34,612 nucleotides of DNA. It comes from an uncultured bacterium (GTDB taxonomy: Bacteria; Bacteroidota; Ignavibacteria; Kapaibacteriales; UBA2268). The notes beneath the pieces are model-generated. The model saw nothing but the letters and a program-made list of their open reading frames with translations, did no database searches and was not told where the DNA came from. The position numbers were made by a program, and so were the translations under genes. Below are positions 8,023 through 16,234 of the stretch, piece after piece; the stretch's first letter is position 1; the number at the start of each line of letters is the position of its first letter. The DNA lies in NCBI GenBank assembly GCA_937875295.1, contig CALLXS010000041.1, positions 1 to 34,612 on the forward strand, written 5' to 3'.

Positions 8023-10248
8023 ATGAGATTATTTAAATATATATTAATCATTATTTTTTCCTTAAACGGTCAAATGATCGCCGAGGATGTTTATCAAAAT
8101 ACATATTTAATTTCTGAAAAATATCCTATCGGGATATTTGGAAGTATAAACGACAATTTATATTCTATTACTAATACTTTAGGTTCAAATACTAATTACC
8201 TTGTAATTGAGAATAAAATAAAAGGTAGTAAAATCCAAATAAAATTAAAAGGTGATGTATTAGCAAAAACAATTATTGACAATAATATATTTTTATTTTC
8301 TAATCTAAATGATTCTCTTTTAATCAATACTTTTGATTCTTTAGGTAATGTAATCAAATCTTATATTTATAATTTAAATAATATTGATAAAAATGAGTTT
8401 GTTCTTTGTGATTATGATTCTACTTCATTTCTTTTCACTATAAATGAAGTATTATACTATTTTAACAGAAATACAGGTGATTTTAATTTACTTTCTGAAT
8501 CGATTTTATCAGCAAAATTGATGAAATCTGATATTTATTATATAAAGAATAATCAAAACGGAGCTGGTTTATTTAGATATAGGAAAAAGAAGGAAGAAAT
8601 AATAAATTCCAAAATTAATTTATTAAACAGTCCTAAAATGCTAATTTCTGACAAAAGCATATATATTATTTCAGGGATTAAATTTGATAATACTAGCGAA
8701 ATTATTGAAATTAATATCCAAAACGGTCAAATCAAAAATAATTGGATAGATGCAAATATTGATAATTTATATGTCGTAAAAAATAAATTTGATATTGTTT
8801 TTATAAAAAATGATAATAAAACATTATCAATTGTTGAATATAATATTATTGATAATAAAATTTTGAAAGAATTACCAATAAATGATAATTCAAGTTTAAT
8901 TAAATTTGCTAATGGAAAATTCGCAAATTATGCAATTTTCAACAATATGATCCTCTCATTTGATTCTGATTATAATATTTTATCTAAGGATTATATTCAA
9001 ATAACTAATGATTTGGAAAATATTGATTTTTTATTAGAATATAATAATTCTTTGATATTGTCTAACTCTAATAAATGTATCTTTTTGTCATTACACAAAA
9101 ATAAATATTGGAGATTACAGAATATTTATGAAAATTTCGGTAAATATCTGATACCAATTATTTTATTTTTATTATTGGTTTTTCTTTTTCGTATTTTTAT
9201 GCAACAAAAGCGATTATTAAATATTTTCATCAACGAAAATACCGGAGGAGCTACAATCATACTCGATAAAAATGGGAGAATTGGAAAATTAAACAAAAAT
9301 GCAATGCAACTTCTTGAAATAGATGCAAATTTTAGCAAAAGAAAAAAATATTCTTATTATTTAGTTGATGAATTCACATATCAATTGAAATTATTTATTG
9401 ACAAATCTTATACTTTTAAAGAAAGTTTTTCACAAAAATTAAATTTTAGCGAAGGGAATATTAATCAAGAGTGGATTTTCTCGAGCATTCCATTAAATAA
9501 AATTATGGGTAAATTCGACGGATTATTAATAAAAGGAGTTAATATTACTGAAGAATTAGAGAAAAATAGATTATATAATTGGTCACAGCTAGCTCACGAT
9601 ATGCAAACAAACTTGACTACTATTCGATTAAATACAGAACAGATTAAATCTAATACTAAAAGTGAGGAAGAACGCACTAGCAAAATTTTAAATCAAGTAA
9701 ATATTTTAATTCAAAGAGTACGCGACATTGTAACCGTTGGCAGAACGAACGAATTAAATCTATTAGAATATGATTCTGCAGAAATTTGCAAAGAAGTTAT
9801 GAATGAGTTTGATAAAACTACATTTCCTGATGTTGTTTTTAAATTAGAAGTTAGTAGCTTCAAAATGAAATGTGATAAACCAAAGATGATTAGAGCAATT
9901 AGAAATGCAATTGAAAATGGTATAAAATCAATGAAAGATAATAAAGGTGAAATAATATTAAGTAATTCGTTAGATGCAAAATATTATTACTTTATTATTA
10001 AAGACTCCGGAATAGGAATGGATAGAGAAGTTCAGAAAAAGATGCTTACTCCATATTTCACAACAGGAAGCAAATCTGGAGGATTTGGAATTGGTACTAT
10101 GATAATGCAGCACGTAGTGGAATTGCACGGAGGCGAGCTACAAATTAATTCAGAACAAAATATTGGCACTGAAATTAAATTTGCGATTCCAAATATCTAC
10201 AAACCAAGAAAAGGAGCAAAAACAATAACTCGTAGGAAGATTACTTAA
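8023..10248 (+). CDS. Membrane sensor histidine kinase with large periplasmic domain and PAS
   Basis: 741 residues. An N-terminal signal or anchor (1-20) precedes about 350 residues of repeated beta-strand blocks that resemble a beta-propeller-type sensor. A membrane helix lies at about 375-393 (YLIPIILFLLLVFLF). Residues about 402-510 look like a PAS domain. The kinase core is intact: the dimerisation helix carries phospho-acceptor His525 in QLAHDMQTNLTTI, the N-box has Asn628 and Asn632 (RAIRNAIENGIKSM), the G1 box is DSGIGMD (661-667), and the lid is GGFGIGT (686-692), followed by the terminal GTEIKFAIP. The usual Pro after the His is replaced (QTNL). No response regulator gene is adjacent, so it is an orphan kinase. 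Its TAA overlaps the ATG of ruvX by one base. Confidence 0.85.
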   Translation: MRLFKYILIIIFSLNGQMIAEDVYQNTYLISEKYPIGIFGSINDNLYSITNTLGSNTNYLVIENKIKGSKIQIKLKGDVLAKTIIDNNIFLFSNLNDSLLINTFDSLGNVIKSYIYNLNNIDKNEFVLCDYDSTSFLFTINEVLYYFNRNTGDFNLLSESILSAKLMKSDIYYIKNNQNGAGLFRYRKKKEEIINSKINLLNSPKMLISDKSIYIISGIKFDNTSEIIEINIQNGQIKNNWIDANIDNLYVVKNKFDIVFIKNDNKTLSIVEYNIIDNKILKELPINDNSSLIKFANGKFANYAIFNNMILSFDSDYNILSKDYIQITNDLENIDFLLEYNNSLILSNSNKCIFLSLHKNKYWRLQNIYENFGKYLIPIILFLLLVFLFRIFMQQKRLLNIFINENTGGATIILDKNGRIGKLNKNAMQLLEIDANFSKRKKYSYYLVDEFTYQLKLFIDKSYTFKESFSQKLNFSEGNINQEWIFSSIPLNKIMGKFDGLLIKGVNITEELEKNRLYNWSQLAHDMQTNLTTIRLNTEQIKSNTKSEEERTSKILNQVNILIQRVRDIVTVGRTNELNLLEYDSAEICKEVMNEFDKTTFPDVVFKLEVSSFKMKCDKPKMIRAIRNAIENGIKSMKDNKGEIILSNSLDAKYYYFIIKDSGIGMDREVQKKMLTPYFTTGSKSGGFGIGTMIMQHVVELHGGELQINSEQNIGTEIKFAIPNIYKPRKGAKTITRRKIT

Positions 10249-10667
10249 TGGAAGAAAAAGGGAAAATATTATCAATTGATTATGGTTTAAAACGAATTGG
10301 AGTCGCTGTATCTGATGAATATAGAATTATTGCTAAACCTCTTATAACAATTATTAATTCAACGAATTCACATAATGAAATTATAAAATTAATTGAAGAA
10401 TTAAAGGTGAATTTGGTTTTAATTGGTATTCCTTATCGAAATGATAATAAAAATGATAATCTGATTAAAAATATCAAAGAATTTGCAAATCAAATTCAGA
10501 CTGCCACAAATATAGAAATTAAGTTTGTTGATGAATTTATGACTTCAAAAAAAGCAGTTGAAATTATGGTAACTAATAAAAAGAAAAAAAGTATTCGCAG
10601 ACAAAAAACAGAAGTAGATAAAGTTGCAGCAGCTGTAATTTTGCAAGAATATTTAGAAAACAATTAA
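10248..10667 (+). CDS. ruvX: RuvX/YqgF family Holliday junction resolvase-like nuclease
   Basis: 139 residues, typical for the family. The RNase H-like fold motifs are present: ILSIDYGLKRIGVAVSD (7-23) with the first acidic residue Asp11, LIGIPY near residue 63, FVDEFMTSKKA (about 93-103), and the final EVDKVAAAVILQEYL with an acidic residue. In E. coli and others YqgF is linked to processing of the 5' end of pre-16S rRNA, and in some bacteria to resolving recombination junctions. The start overlaps the stop of the kinase gene (TAATG at 10246-10250). Confidence 0.9.
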   Translation: MEEKGKILSIDYGLKRIGVAVSDEYRIIAKPLITIINSTNSHNEIIKLIEELKVNLVLIGIPYRNDNKNDNLIKNIKEFANQIQTATNIEIKFVDEFMTSKKAVEIMVTNKKKKSIRRQKTEVDKVAAAVILQEYLENN

Positions 10668-10687
10668 TTAAAAATGAAAGCAATAAA

Positions 10688-11959
10688 ATGAAAATAAAAA
10701 TAATTATAATTATGATAATTGTTAATTGTGCTATTTTAATTTCTCAAGAGTCGAATAATTATAAATATAAAAAAAGTAGAATATATCATAGCATAATAAT
10801 TCAACCTATTGAATATAGCTTGAAAGGTGCCAGCGATTCAATTATGGTAAATTTTCTTTTTCGAATTCATCATGATGAGTTACTTTTTATAAATGAAAAT
10901 AATACACCAAAGGCAAAATTAAATTATAGTATAGCTCTTCGAAATGATGAAAACATAATTATCAAGAGATATACTTATAATGATACTTTATATTCTTCTA
11001 ATTCTAACACAGTAAATAATAACTTGTATTACTTTAAAAATATTAATCTTTTGATTAGTAATAAAAATTATAAATATGAAGTTGAAATTGATCAAAAAGA
11101 ACGTAGCAATTTATATAACAAAAAGGGCATAATTGAAGAGTTTGATGGCTATAGAAAAAATAATGGAATAGGTAATTTAATTTATACTTATACCTATAAT
11201 GACAAATTATTTGCAAGTGTGCTTGATTCATCATTTGATTTTAGAACAGAAGGATTAAGTTTTTATATTCCTATTTATAATCCAGCAAGCAAACAATATA
11301 AATTTAACATTACGTCAATTCCACCTACAAAAAATATAGGTTTCAATATTAATCAACAGACAAATATTACTGATGAAGCAAGTTTAATTGATGAAATATT
11401 ATCATTGAATAATCTTGGTAATAATGAAATTCAATTGATTAAAAATAATGATTCACCTATTAATTATTTGAAAATTGATTTAAAAAATTATAATTTATAT
11501 CCGGGGAATTATATTCTTAGAATTGATAATAAAAGCTATAAATTTTCTATTGAATATTTAGAACAACCATCTTCATTAAAAAATATCGATTTTGCAATAA
11601 AAGCATTAAATTTAATTCTTAATTCAGAAGAAGAAAAAAAACTACAGGATACTGAAGATAAGTATAAATTTATTTTTAATTATTTTAAACCTCTTGATAC
11701 TAGCCCTAAAACATTATATAATGAAGCTATGAATGAGTATTTTCGAAGAGTCGATTATGCTTATATAAATTATAGTGATTTTAACGAAAAAAATGGTTTT
11801 CTTACTCCTCGAGGTAGAATTTATATTCTTTATGGATTACCTGAAGATGTAGAATTAGAAAACAATCCTAATTACTCTATAGAACGGTGGATTTATAGCA
11901 AAATAAACAAAGAATTTGAATTTGAAATCAAGAATGGTTTATATAGATTATTAAAATAA
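10688..11959 (+). CDS. GWxTD-domain exported protein
   Basis: 423 residues with a signal peptide at about 1-20 (MKIKIIIIMIIVNCAILISQ). The C-terminal part matches the GWxTD domain typical of Bacteroidota/Chlorobiota-type genomes: YFRRVDYAYINYSDF, then a variant of the naming motif (NGFLTPRGR, about residues 368-378 instead of Gly-Trp-x-Thr-Asp), then IYILYGLPEDVE and ERWIYS. The N-terminal 300 residues are beta-rich with no recognised domain. The function of this family is not established. It is the last gene of the run beginning at 5144, 20 bp after ruvX. Confidence 0.7.
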   Translation: MKIKIIIIMIIVNCAILISQESNNYKYKKSRIYHSIIIQPIEYSLKGASDSIMVNFLFRIHHDELLFINENNTPKAKLNYSIALRNDENIIIKRYTYNDTLYSSNSNTVNNNLYYFKNINLLISNKNYKYEVEIDQKERSNLYNKKGIIEEFDGYRKNNGIGNLIYTYTYNDKLFASVLDSSFDFRTEGLSFYIPIYNPASKQYKFNITSIPPTKNIGFNINQQTNITDEASLIDEILSLNNLGNNEIQLIKNNDSPINYLKIDLKNYNLYPGNYILRIDNKSYKFSIEYLEQPSSLKNIDFAIKALNLILNSEEEKKLQDTEDKYKFIFNYFKPLDTSPKTLYNEAMNEYFRRVDYAYINYSDFNEKNGFLTPRGRIYILYGLPEDVELENNPNYSIERWIYSKINKEFEFEIKNGLYRLLK

Positions 11960-12038
11960 ATAATTTTAGATTTTAATAACTTATTATTTTTTTACTCGTT
12001 CATTTATATAATAACAATTATCAATTATATAACTAATT

Positions 12039-12572
12039 ATGATTATGAACGTGAAATATCTTAAAATAGGGGTTATTATTTCATTATTTTTGGCTTTTCC
12101 AATTTTTGCTCAATTAAACTCAACATTTCCTAACATAAAATTACTTGATGTTAATGAAAAATCAGCTTATACGCCAAATATTGGAGAAAAAGTATTATTG
12201 ATATACTATGTCGATCCAGATGTATATGAAATTTATACACCTATAGCAAATGAAGTTAAAAAAAAGAAATATCAATCAAAAGATTTTCAAAACATAGCAA
12301 TAATGAATCTAAAAGACACTTGGGTACCTAATTTTTTGATTATGTCTGAATTAAAGAAAAGCCAAAAAAAAGATCCGGTGTCAAAAATTTTGATTGATAA
12401 AAATTATTCTTTCGCTAAAGCTTTAAATATCTCTATTCCTGATGATTCAATTGAAATTATAGTTGTTGGGAAAGATTCAAAAATTAAATTTATCAATTTT
12501 ATAAAATCAGAAAAGGATGCTAAATCTATTTCAAACAAAATAATTGAAGCTATAGATTCAGCATTAAAATAA
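12039..12572 (+). CDS. YtfJ-like exported thioredoxin-fold protein
   Basis: 177 residues with a signal peptide at about 1-24 (hydrophobic IGVIISLFLAFPIFA, cleavage before QLNS). The mature domain has a thioredoxin-like order of strands (VLLIYYVDP near residues 48-57, then a helix, IAIMNLKDT, SKILIDKNYSFAKAL, IEIIVVGKDSKIKFI). This order resembles the E. coli periplasmic YtfJ pattern, including the block WVPNFLIMSELKKSQKK. No Cys-x-x-Cys is present, so disulfide chemistry is not expected. An alternative ATG lies two codons downstream (MIMN). It sits alone, with an 80 bp gap upstream and a hairpin terminator downstream. Family assignment is by eye and moderate. Confidence 0.5.
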   Translation: MIMNVKYLKIGVIISLFLAFPIFAQLNSTFPNIKLLDVNEKSAYTPNIGEKVLLIYYVDPDVYEIYTPIANEVKKKKYQSKDFQNIAIMNLKDTWVPNFLIMSELKKSQKKDPVSKILIDKNYSFAKALNISIPDDSIEIIVVGKDSKIKFINFIKSEKDAKSISNKIIEAIDSALK

Positions 12573-12588
12573 AGATATTAAACATATT

Positions 12589-12623
12589 TTTCCCTTAAAT
12601 TTAATTATTAAATTTAAGGGAAA
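12589..12623. terminator. Hairpin terminator between convergent genes
   Basis: A perfect 14-bp inverted repeat (TTTCCCTTAAATTT at 12589-12602, its complement at 12610-12623) with a 7-base loop. It sits between the stop of the YtfJ-like gene (+) and the stop of cutA (-). The flanks are T-rich on the plus-strand side (TTTATTA). It probably terminates transcription on the plus strand and perhaps both. Confidence 0.75.
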
Positions 12624-12642
12624 TTTATTATGCAATTTTATA

Positions 12643-12975
12643 TTATTCGTTATCTAGTACATCGTTCATCCATTGTAGATAACTTTCGTTTCCTTCAATA
12701 ATTTTAGTGCTAATAATTTCAGGAACATCATATTGATGTAATTCGTAAATTCTATTTTCGATAAGTTGGAATTTATCATTTCTAGTTTTTATCATAATTA
12801 GATATTCATTCGATGTAGTTATATTATCTTTATAAACATACATTGAACTTACATTTGGAATAATACTACAGCATGCTGCTAAACGTTCAGTCAGCAAAAT
12901 CTTAGAAATATGATTAGCATTTTCAAATGTATTAGTTGAAACATAAATAATACAAAATTCTTTTAAATTATCCAT
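12643..12975 (-). CDS. cutA: CutA1-type divalent ion tolerance protein
   Basis: 110 residues, standard CutA length. The family pattern is visible: IIYVSTNTFENANHISKILL (9-28), the conserved LAACCSI (32-38), the region after Ser44 where the usual Trp is replaced (SMYVYKDN), EYLIMIKTR (57-65) and the signature ELHQYDVPEIIS (78-89), ending in SYLQWMNDVL. CutA1 proteins form very stable trimers with a ferredoxin-like fold; links to copper tolerance are family-level knowledge and the role is unclear. It is transcribed alone on the minus strand and convergent with the preceding gene. Confidence 0.92.
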   Translation of the reverse strand: MDNLKEFCIIYVSTNTFENANHISKILLTERLAACCSIIPNVSSMYVYKDNITTSNEYLIMIKTRNDKFQLIENRIYELHQYDVPEIISTKIIEGNESYLQWMNDVLDNE

Positions 12976-13042
12976 TTTTTTTTTAATATTGTGTTCTTAA
13001 AATTTTTAATATAAACGAATATCTAACTAACTAAATTTTAAA

Positions 13043-13348
13043 ATGATTGAATTATTAATTTTTCATTTACATATAATCGGTGCATTATATGCTTTTACTA
13101 AGAATTGGCGAGAAGATAATTTGAAAAATGGAATAATGTCTATTTTGATAATCGGACTAGTATTCACCATAGGTTGGGCTCTAACTGGTCCAATTGCAAG
13201 AATAATAATGCCTACTTCTTGGGAATCAATGTATTTCAATAGAGATACTTTATCATTGATTTTGCTGTTAATTCCTGAAATATTTTTCTTTTATCATTTC
13301 TTTATAAAAGATAATGTAGAAAAAACAGAGGTTGATAATCAAATATAA
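13043..13348 (+). CDS. Small conserved-type membrane protein, function unknown
   Basis: 101 residues, not assigned to a named family. It has three probable membrane helices, at about 1-17 (IELLIFHLHIIGALYAF), 31-50 (IMSILIIGLVFTIGWALTGP) and 68-87 (DTLSLILLLIPEIFFFYHFF), and a short charged C-terminal tail. The reading frame is open over its full length with a plausible ATG and codon use like its neighbours. It lies 47 bp before lpxK on the same strand and could share its transcript. Confidence 0.6.
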   Translation: MIELLIFHLHIIGALYAFTKNWREDNLKNGIMSILIIGLVFTIGWALTGPIARIIMPTSWESMYFNRDTLSLILLLIPEIFFFYHFFIKDNVEKTEVDNQI

Positions 13349-13395
13349 AAATTCATAAAAATATCTGTTTACAAACTTTTGAAAGTCAATTTTTT

Positions 13396-14415
13396 ATGAA
13401 AAAAATTATTTCTTCAATTTATAATGTTTTTGTAAATAAAAAAAATTCTAATTATGATGAAGGAACTTCAGAGATTTTCTATGTGAAATCAAAAGTAATT
13501 AGTATAGGCAATATTTGTGCAGGAGGTACTGGAAAAACTCCCCTAACGGAAACTATTGCTAAATATTTATTAGAGAAAGAAAAAATTGTAACTATTGCTG
13601 CAAAAGGCTATAAAGGTGATTTTAAAAGTGATTTATTAGTGCGAGACTATAAAAATTTATATTCATCTGTGGATGAATGTGGCGATGAAATGTTTATGCT
13701 TGCTCAAAACATTAATATTCCTATAGTTGTGAATTCTGATAAATATAAGGCAGCTCAGTATTTAGATGCTAAATTTTCACCTAATTTTATTATTCTTGAT
13801 GATGGTTTTCAGCATAGAAAATTACACAGAGATTTAGATATTATTATTTTGGATAAAGATAGTATTTATAATCCTTTTATATTACCACAAGGACTATTAA
13901 GAGAGCCAATAGAAAATATTGATAGAGCTGATGTAATTTGTGTAACAGAAGATTTATTAAGTGATGAAAATTTTAATCAAATAATCAAACGATATACTAC
14001 TAAAAATCAATTAATCGTAGGGCTTAAGACTATTATTATTGGAATTTATAATACTAAAAAAGAAAAGATTTCGATAAATCAACCTGTAATGCTGTTATCA
14101 GGTATAGGCATTAATAGTAAGTTTCATAAAAGTTGTAAAGACTATGGACTTACAATAAAGGGTATTATGGAGTATAAAGACCATTATAAATATACTTTAA
14201 ATGAAATCAAAAGCATAGCTAAAATTGCCGTTGAAGATAATATTTATAATATTATTACTACTGAAAAAGATTATGTGAAATTATTACCTTTTATTAATGT
14301 TTTTATTCAAAATAATATAAAACTATATTATTTGAGAATTGAAACTGAAATTACTTACAATAAAGAAAAGTTATTTGATAAAATTATGAAGCTACAAAAT
14401 GACCGAGATAATTAA
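13396..14415 (+). CDS. lpxK: Tetraacyldisaccharide 4'-kinase LpxK
   Basis: 339 residues. LpxK phosphorylates the 4' position of the lipid A precursor disaccharide at the inner membrane, giving lipid IVA. Visible motifs are VISIGNICAGGTGKTPL (34-50) with the P-loop GGTGKT, the region AAKGYKG (68-74), ECGDEMFMLAQ (94-104) corresponding to the family GDEP block, and the signature ILDDGFQHRKLHRD (133-146). The N-terminal membrane-associating helix is shorter than in many homologues, but an ATG at 13396 is the only good start. Presence of lpxK indicates that the organism makes lipid A. Its end overlaps the start of the rel gene by 17 bp. Confidence 0.93.
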   Translation: MKKIISSIYNVFVNKKNSNYDEGTSEIFYVKSKVISIGNICAGGTGKTPLTETIAKYLLEKEKIVTIAAKGYKGDFKSDLLVRDYKNLYSSVDECGDEMFMLAQNINIPIVVNSDKYKAAQYLDAKFSPNFIILDDGFQHRKLHRDLDIIILDKDSIYNPFILPQGLLREPIENIDRADVICVTEDLLSDENFNQIIKRYTTKNQLIVGLKTIIIGIYNTKKEKISINQPVMLLSGIGINSKFHKSCKDYGLTIKGIMEYKDHYKYTLNEIKSIAKIAVEDNIYNIITTEKDYVKLLPFINVFIQNNIKLYYLRIETEITYNKEKLFDKIMKLQNDRDN

Positions 14416-16213
14416 AAATACAAGGAAAGTAATTGTTCAAATATTAAGCAACGAAGAATTAAAATTCGCTGATGAGTTAATCAATGAATTGGAGGGGATA
14501 CCAATTAATGAAAAAATTGTACAATTAGCTTTCTGTATTGCAATTAAAAATTATTCTCAAGAAAAAAAAGATTTTATTATAAATCATTTTGGAATTGACA
14601 TTAACAATAATTTAGAATTATTATATAGAATTGCAAATATATCAGTTCCAAATAATGAGAAAAAAATACAATCTCTTAGAGAAGTTTTTATTGAATTGTC
14701 AGGTGAATTGATAATAATAATTTTAAAACTATATGAGAGACTTGTTTTCCTTAAGACTTTATTTTCAAATAATGATAAAAATGAAAAATTTACTCCTGAA
14801 TTAATTCAATTATCTAATGAATGTCTTAACTTATATTCTCCTATAGCACATCGATTAGGAATTAGGAAAATTTATAATCAAATGGAAAATATTGCTTTCC
14901 AAGTTTTATACCCAACACCTTTTAAAAAAATACACAATTTGATTGAAAAAAACAGAATTATTTATAATGAAAAGTTATTAAATACTAGAAAAATATTGTT
15001 AGAGCAAATGTCAGAAAGTAAGATCAATTGTGATATTCAATATAGAGTAAAGCAACCTTATAGTATTTATAAGAAGATTGTAAAACAAAATTCTGATATT
15101 AGTAAAGTATACGATTTATTAGCTCTAAGAATCATTACAGATAAAGTAGAAAATTGTTATTTAGCTCTTGGTATTGTTCATAGAAATTGGATCCCAATAG
15201 AGGAAAGATTTAAAGATTGGGTTACATTCCCTAAACCTAATGGATATAGATCTATCCAAACTACTGTGTTTTCAACGACAGGAGATAAATTTGAGATACA
15301 AATAAGAACTAAAGAAATGCATCAAGAAGCTGAATATGGAAGCGCAGCTCATTGGGCTTATAAAGAAAAAGTAAATACTGATGCAAAGTGGATTAATAAA
15401 TTAAAAGAATTTTTAGAAAATGATGAATATTTTAATAACCCTCAAGCACTTGAAGATATAATTCAAAACGAATCTAAGAAAAAATATATACATATTCTTA
15501 CTCCTAAAGGGGAGATTAAATCAATTTTAGAAGGAGCTACAATTTTAGATTTCGCAGGTACTATTCATACTGAAGTATTATATAAATGCACTGGAGGAAG
15601 AGTAAACGGGAAATTTGTAAAATTAAAAACAGAGTTAAAAACTGGTGATGTAGTTGAAATTATTACTAATAAAAATTCAAAACCATCGAGAGACTGGTTA
15701 AAAATTATAAAATCACCAACCACTCGCACTAAAGTCATTCAATGGCTAAAGAAAAATGAATCTACTCAGCTTATGGCTGATGGAAAAAGAGCTTTTGAGA
15801 GATTTAAGAAAGATAATAGGAAGAAAATTAATGATTTTGATGATGAAGCTAGCTTTAAAGAGAATTTATCTAAAATTGGTTATAAAAATACTGATGATTT
15901 TTACTCTGCTATTGGAACAAACTCTCTAAAATTAAATTTAACTTTATTGAGGAAACTTTACCCTAAGGCTTTTGTTAAAAAGAAAGATATTTCTCATAAA
16001 GAAAGAACGTTAAATAAAATTGAAGAAATTAGAGTAACAATAGAAGGGTTGAAAAATATACAAACTTCTTTAGCTAAATGTTGTAATCCAAAAGAAGGTG
16101 ATATTATAATCGCTTATGTGTCAAGAAGTGGAATAAAAATTCATAGTATAGATTGTCAATATGTAACTGAATGTACAGACAAAGCTAAATTAAAAACTGC
16201 AAGTTGGGATTAA
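14399..16213 (+). CDS. rel: RelA/SpoT homologue with degenerate hydrolase and no ACT domain
   Basis: 604 residues, shorter than the usual 700-750. The synthetase domain (about 200-325) is preserved: YDLLALRIITD (238-248), RFKDWVTFPKPNGYRSIQ (270-287), FEIQIRT (298-304) and AEYGSAAHWAYK (311-322). The activation motif is RFKD, the type usual in bifunctional enzymes. His of the common SLHT is Gln287. The N-terminal HD hydrolase region (about 30-125) has lost its metal and catalytic motifs: no HDxxED is visible, and the ADRLHN block reads YERLVF (112-117). A TGS domain follows (362-430), then a Cys-Cys zinc-finger-like block (AKCCNPKEGD, 559-568; Cys586). The chain ends where the ACT domain would begin. 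I infer a (p)ppGpp synthetase without hydrolase activity. It overlaps lpxK by 17 bp. Confidence 0.85.
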   Translation: MTEIIKNTRKVIVQILSNEELKFADELINELEGIPINEKIVQLAFCIAIKNYSQEKKDFIINHFGIDINNNLELLYRIANISVPNNEKKIQSLREVFIELSGELIIIILKLYERLVFLKTLFSNNDKNEKFTPELIQLSNECLNLYSPIAHRLGIRKIYNQMENIAFQVLYPTPFKKIHNLIEKNRIIYNEKLLNTRKILLEQMSESKINCDIQYRVKQPYSIYKKIVKQNSDISKVYDLLALRIITDKVENCYLALGIVHRNWIPIEERFKDWVTFPKPNGYRSIQTTVFSTTGDKFEIQIRTKEMHQEAEYGSAAHWAYKEKVNTDAKWINKLKEFLENDEYFNNPQALEDIIQNESKKKYIHILTPKGEIKSILEGATILDFAGTIHTEVLYKCTGGRVNGKFVKLKTELKTGDVVEIITNKNSKPSRDWLKIIKSPTTRTKVIQWLKKNESTQLMADGKRAFERFKKDNRKKINDFDDEASFKENLSKIGYKNTDDFYSAIGTNSLKLNLTLLRKLYPKAFVKKKDISHKERTLNKIEEIRVTIEGLKNIQTSLAKCCNPKEGDIIIAYVSRSGIKIHSIDCQYVTECTDKAKLKTASWD

Positions 16214-16234
16214 TAAAATCACAAAAGAATGAAA

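Noticed and set aside
11960..12038. Possible weak terminator (TAATAA/TTATTA followed by seven T)
   Set aside because: The stem is all A/T with a one-base loop and would not be stable; such patterns arise often in DNA this AT-rich.
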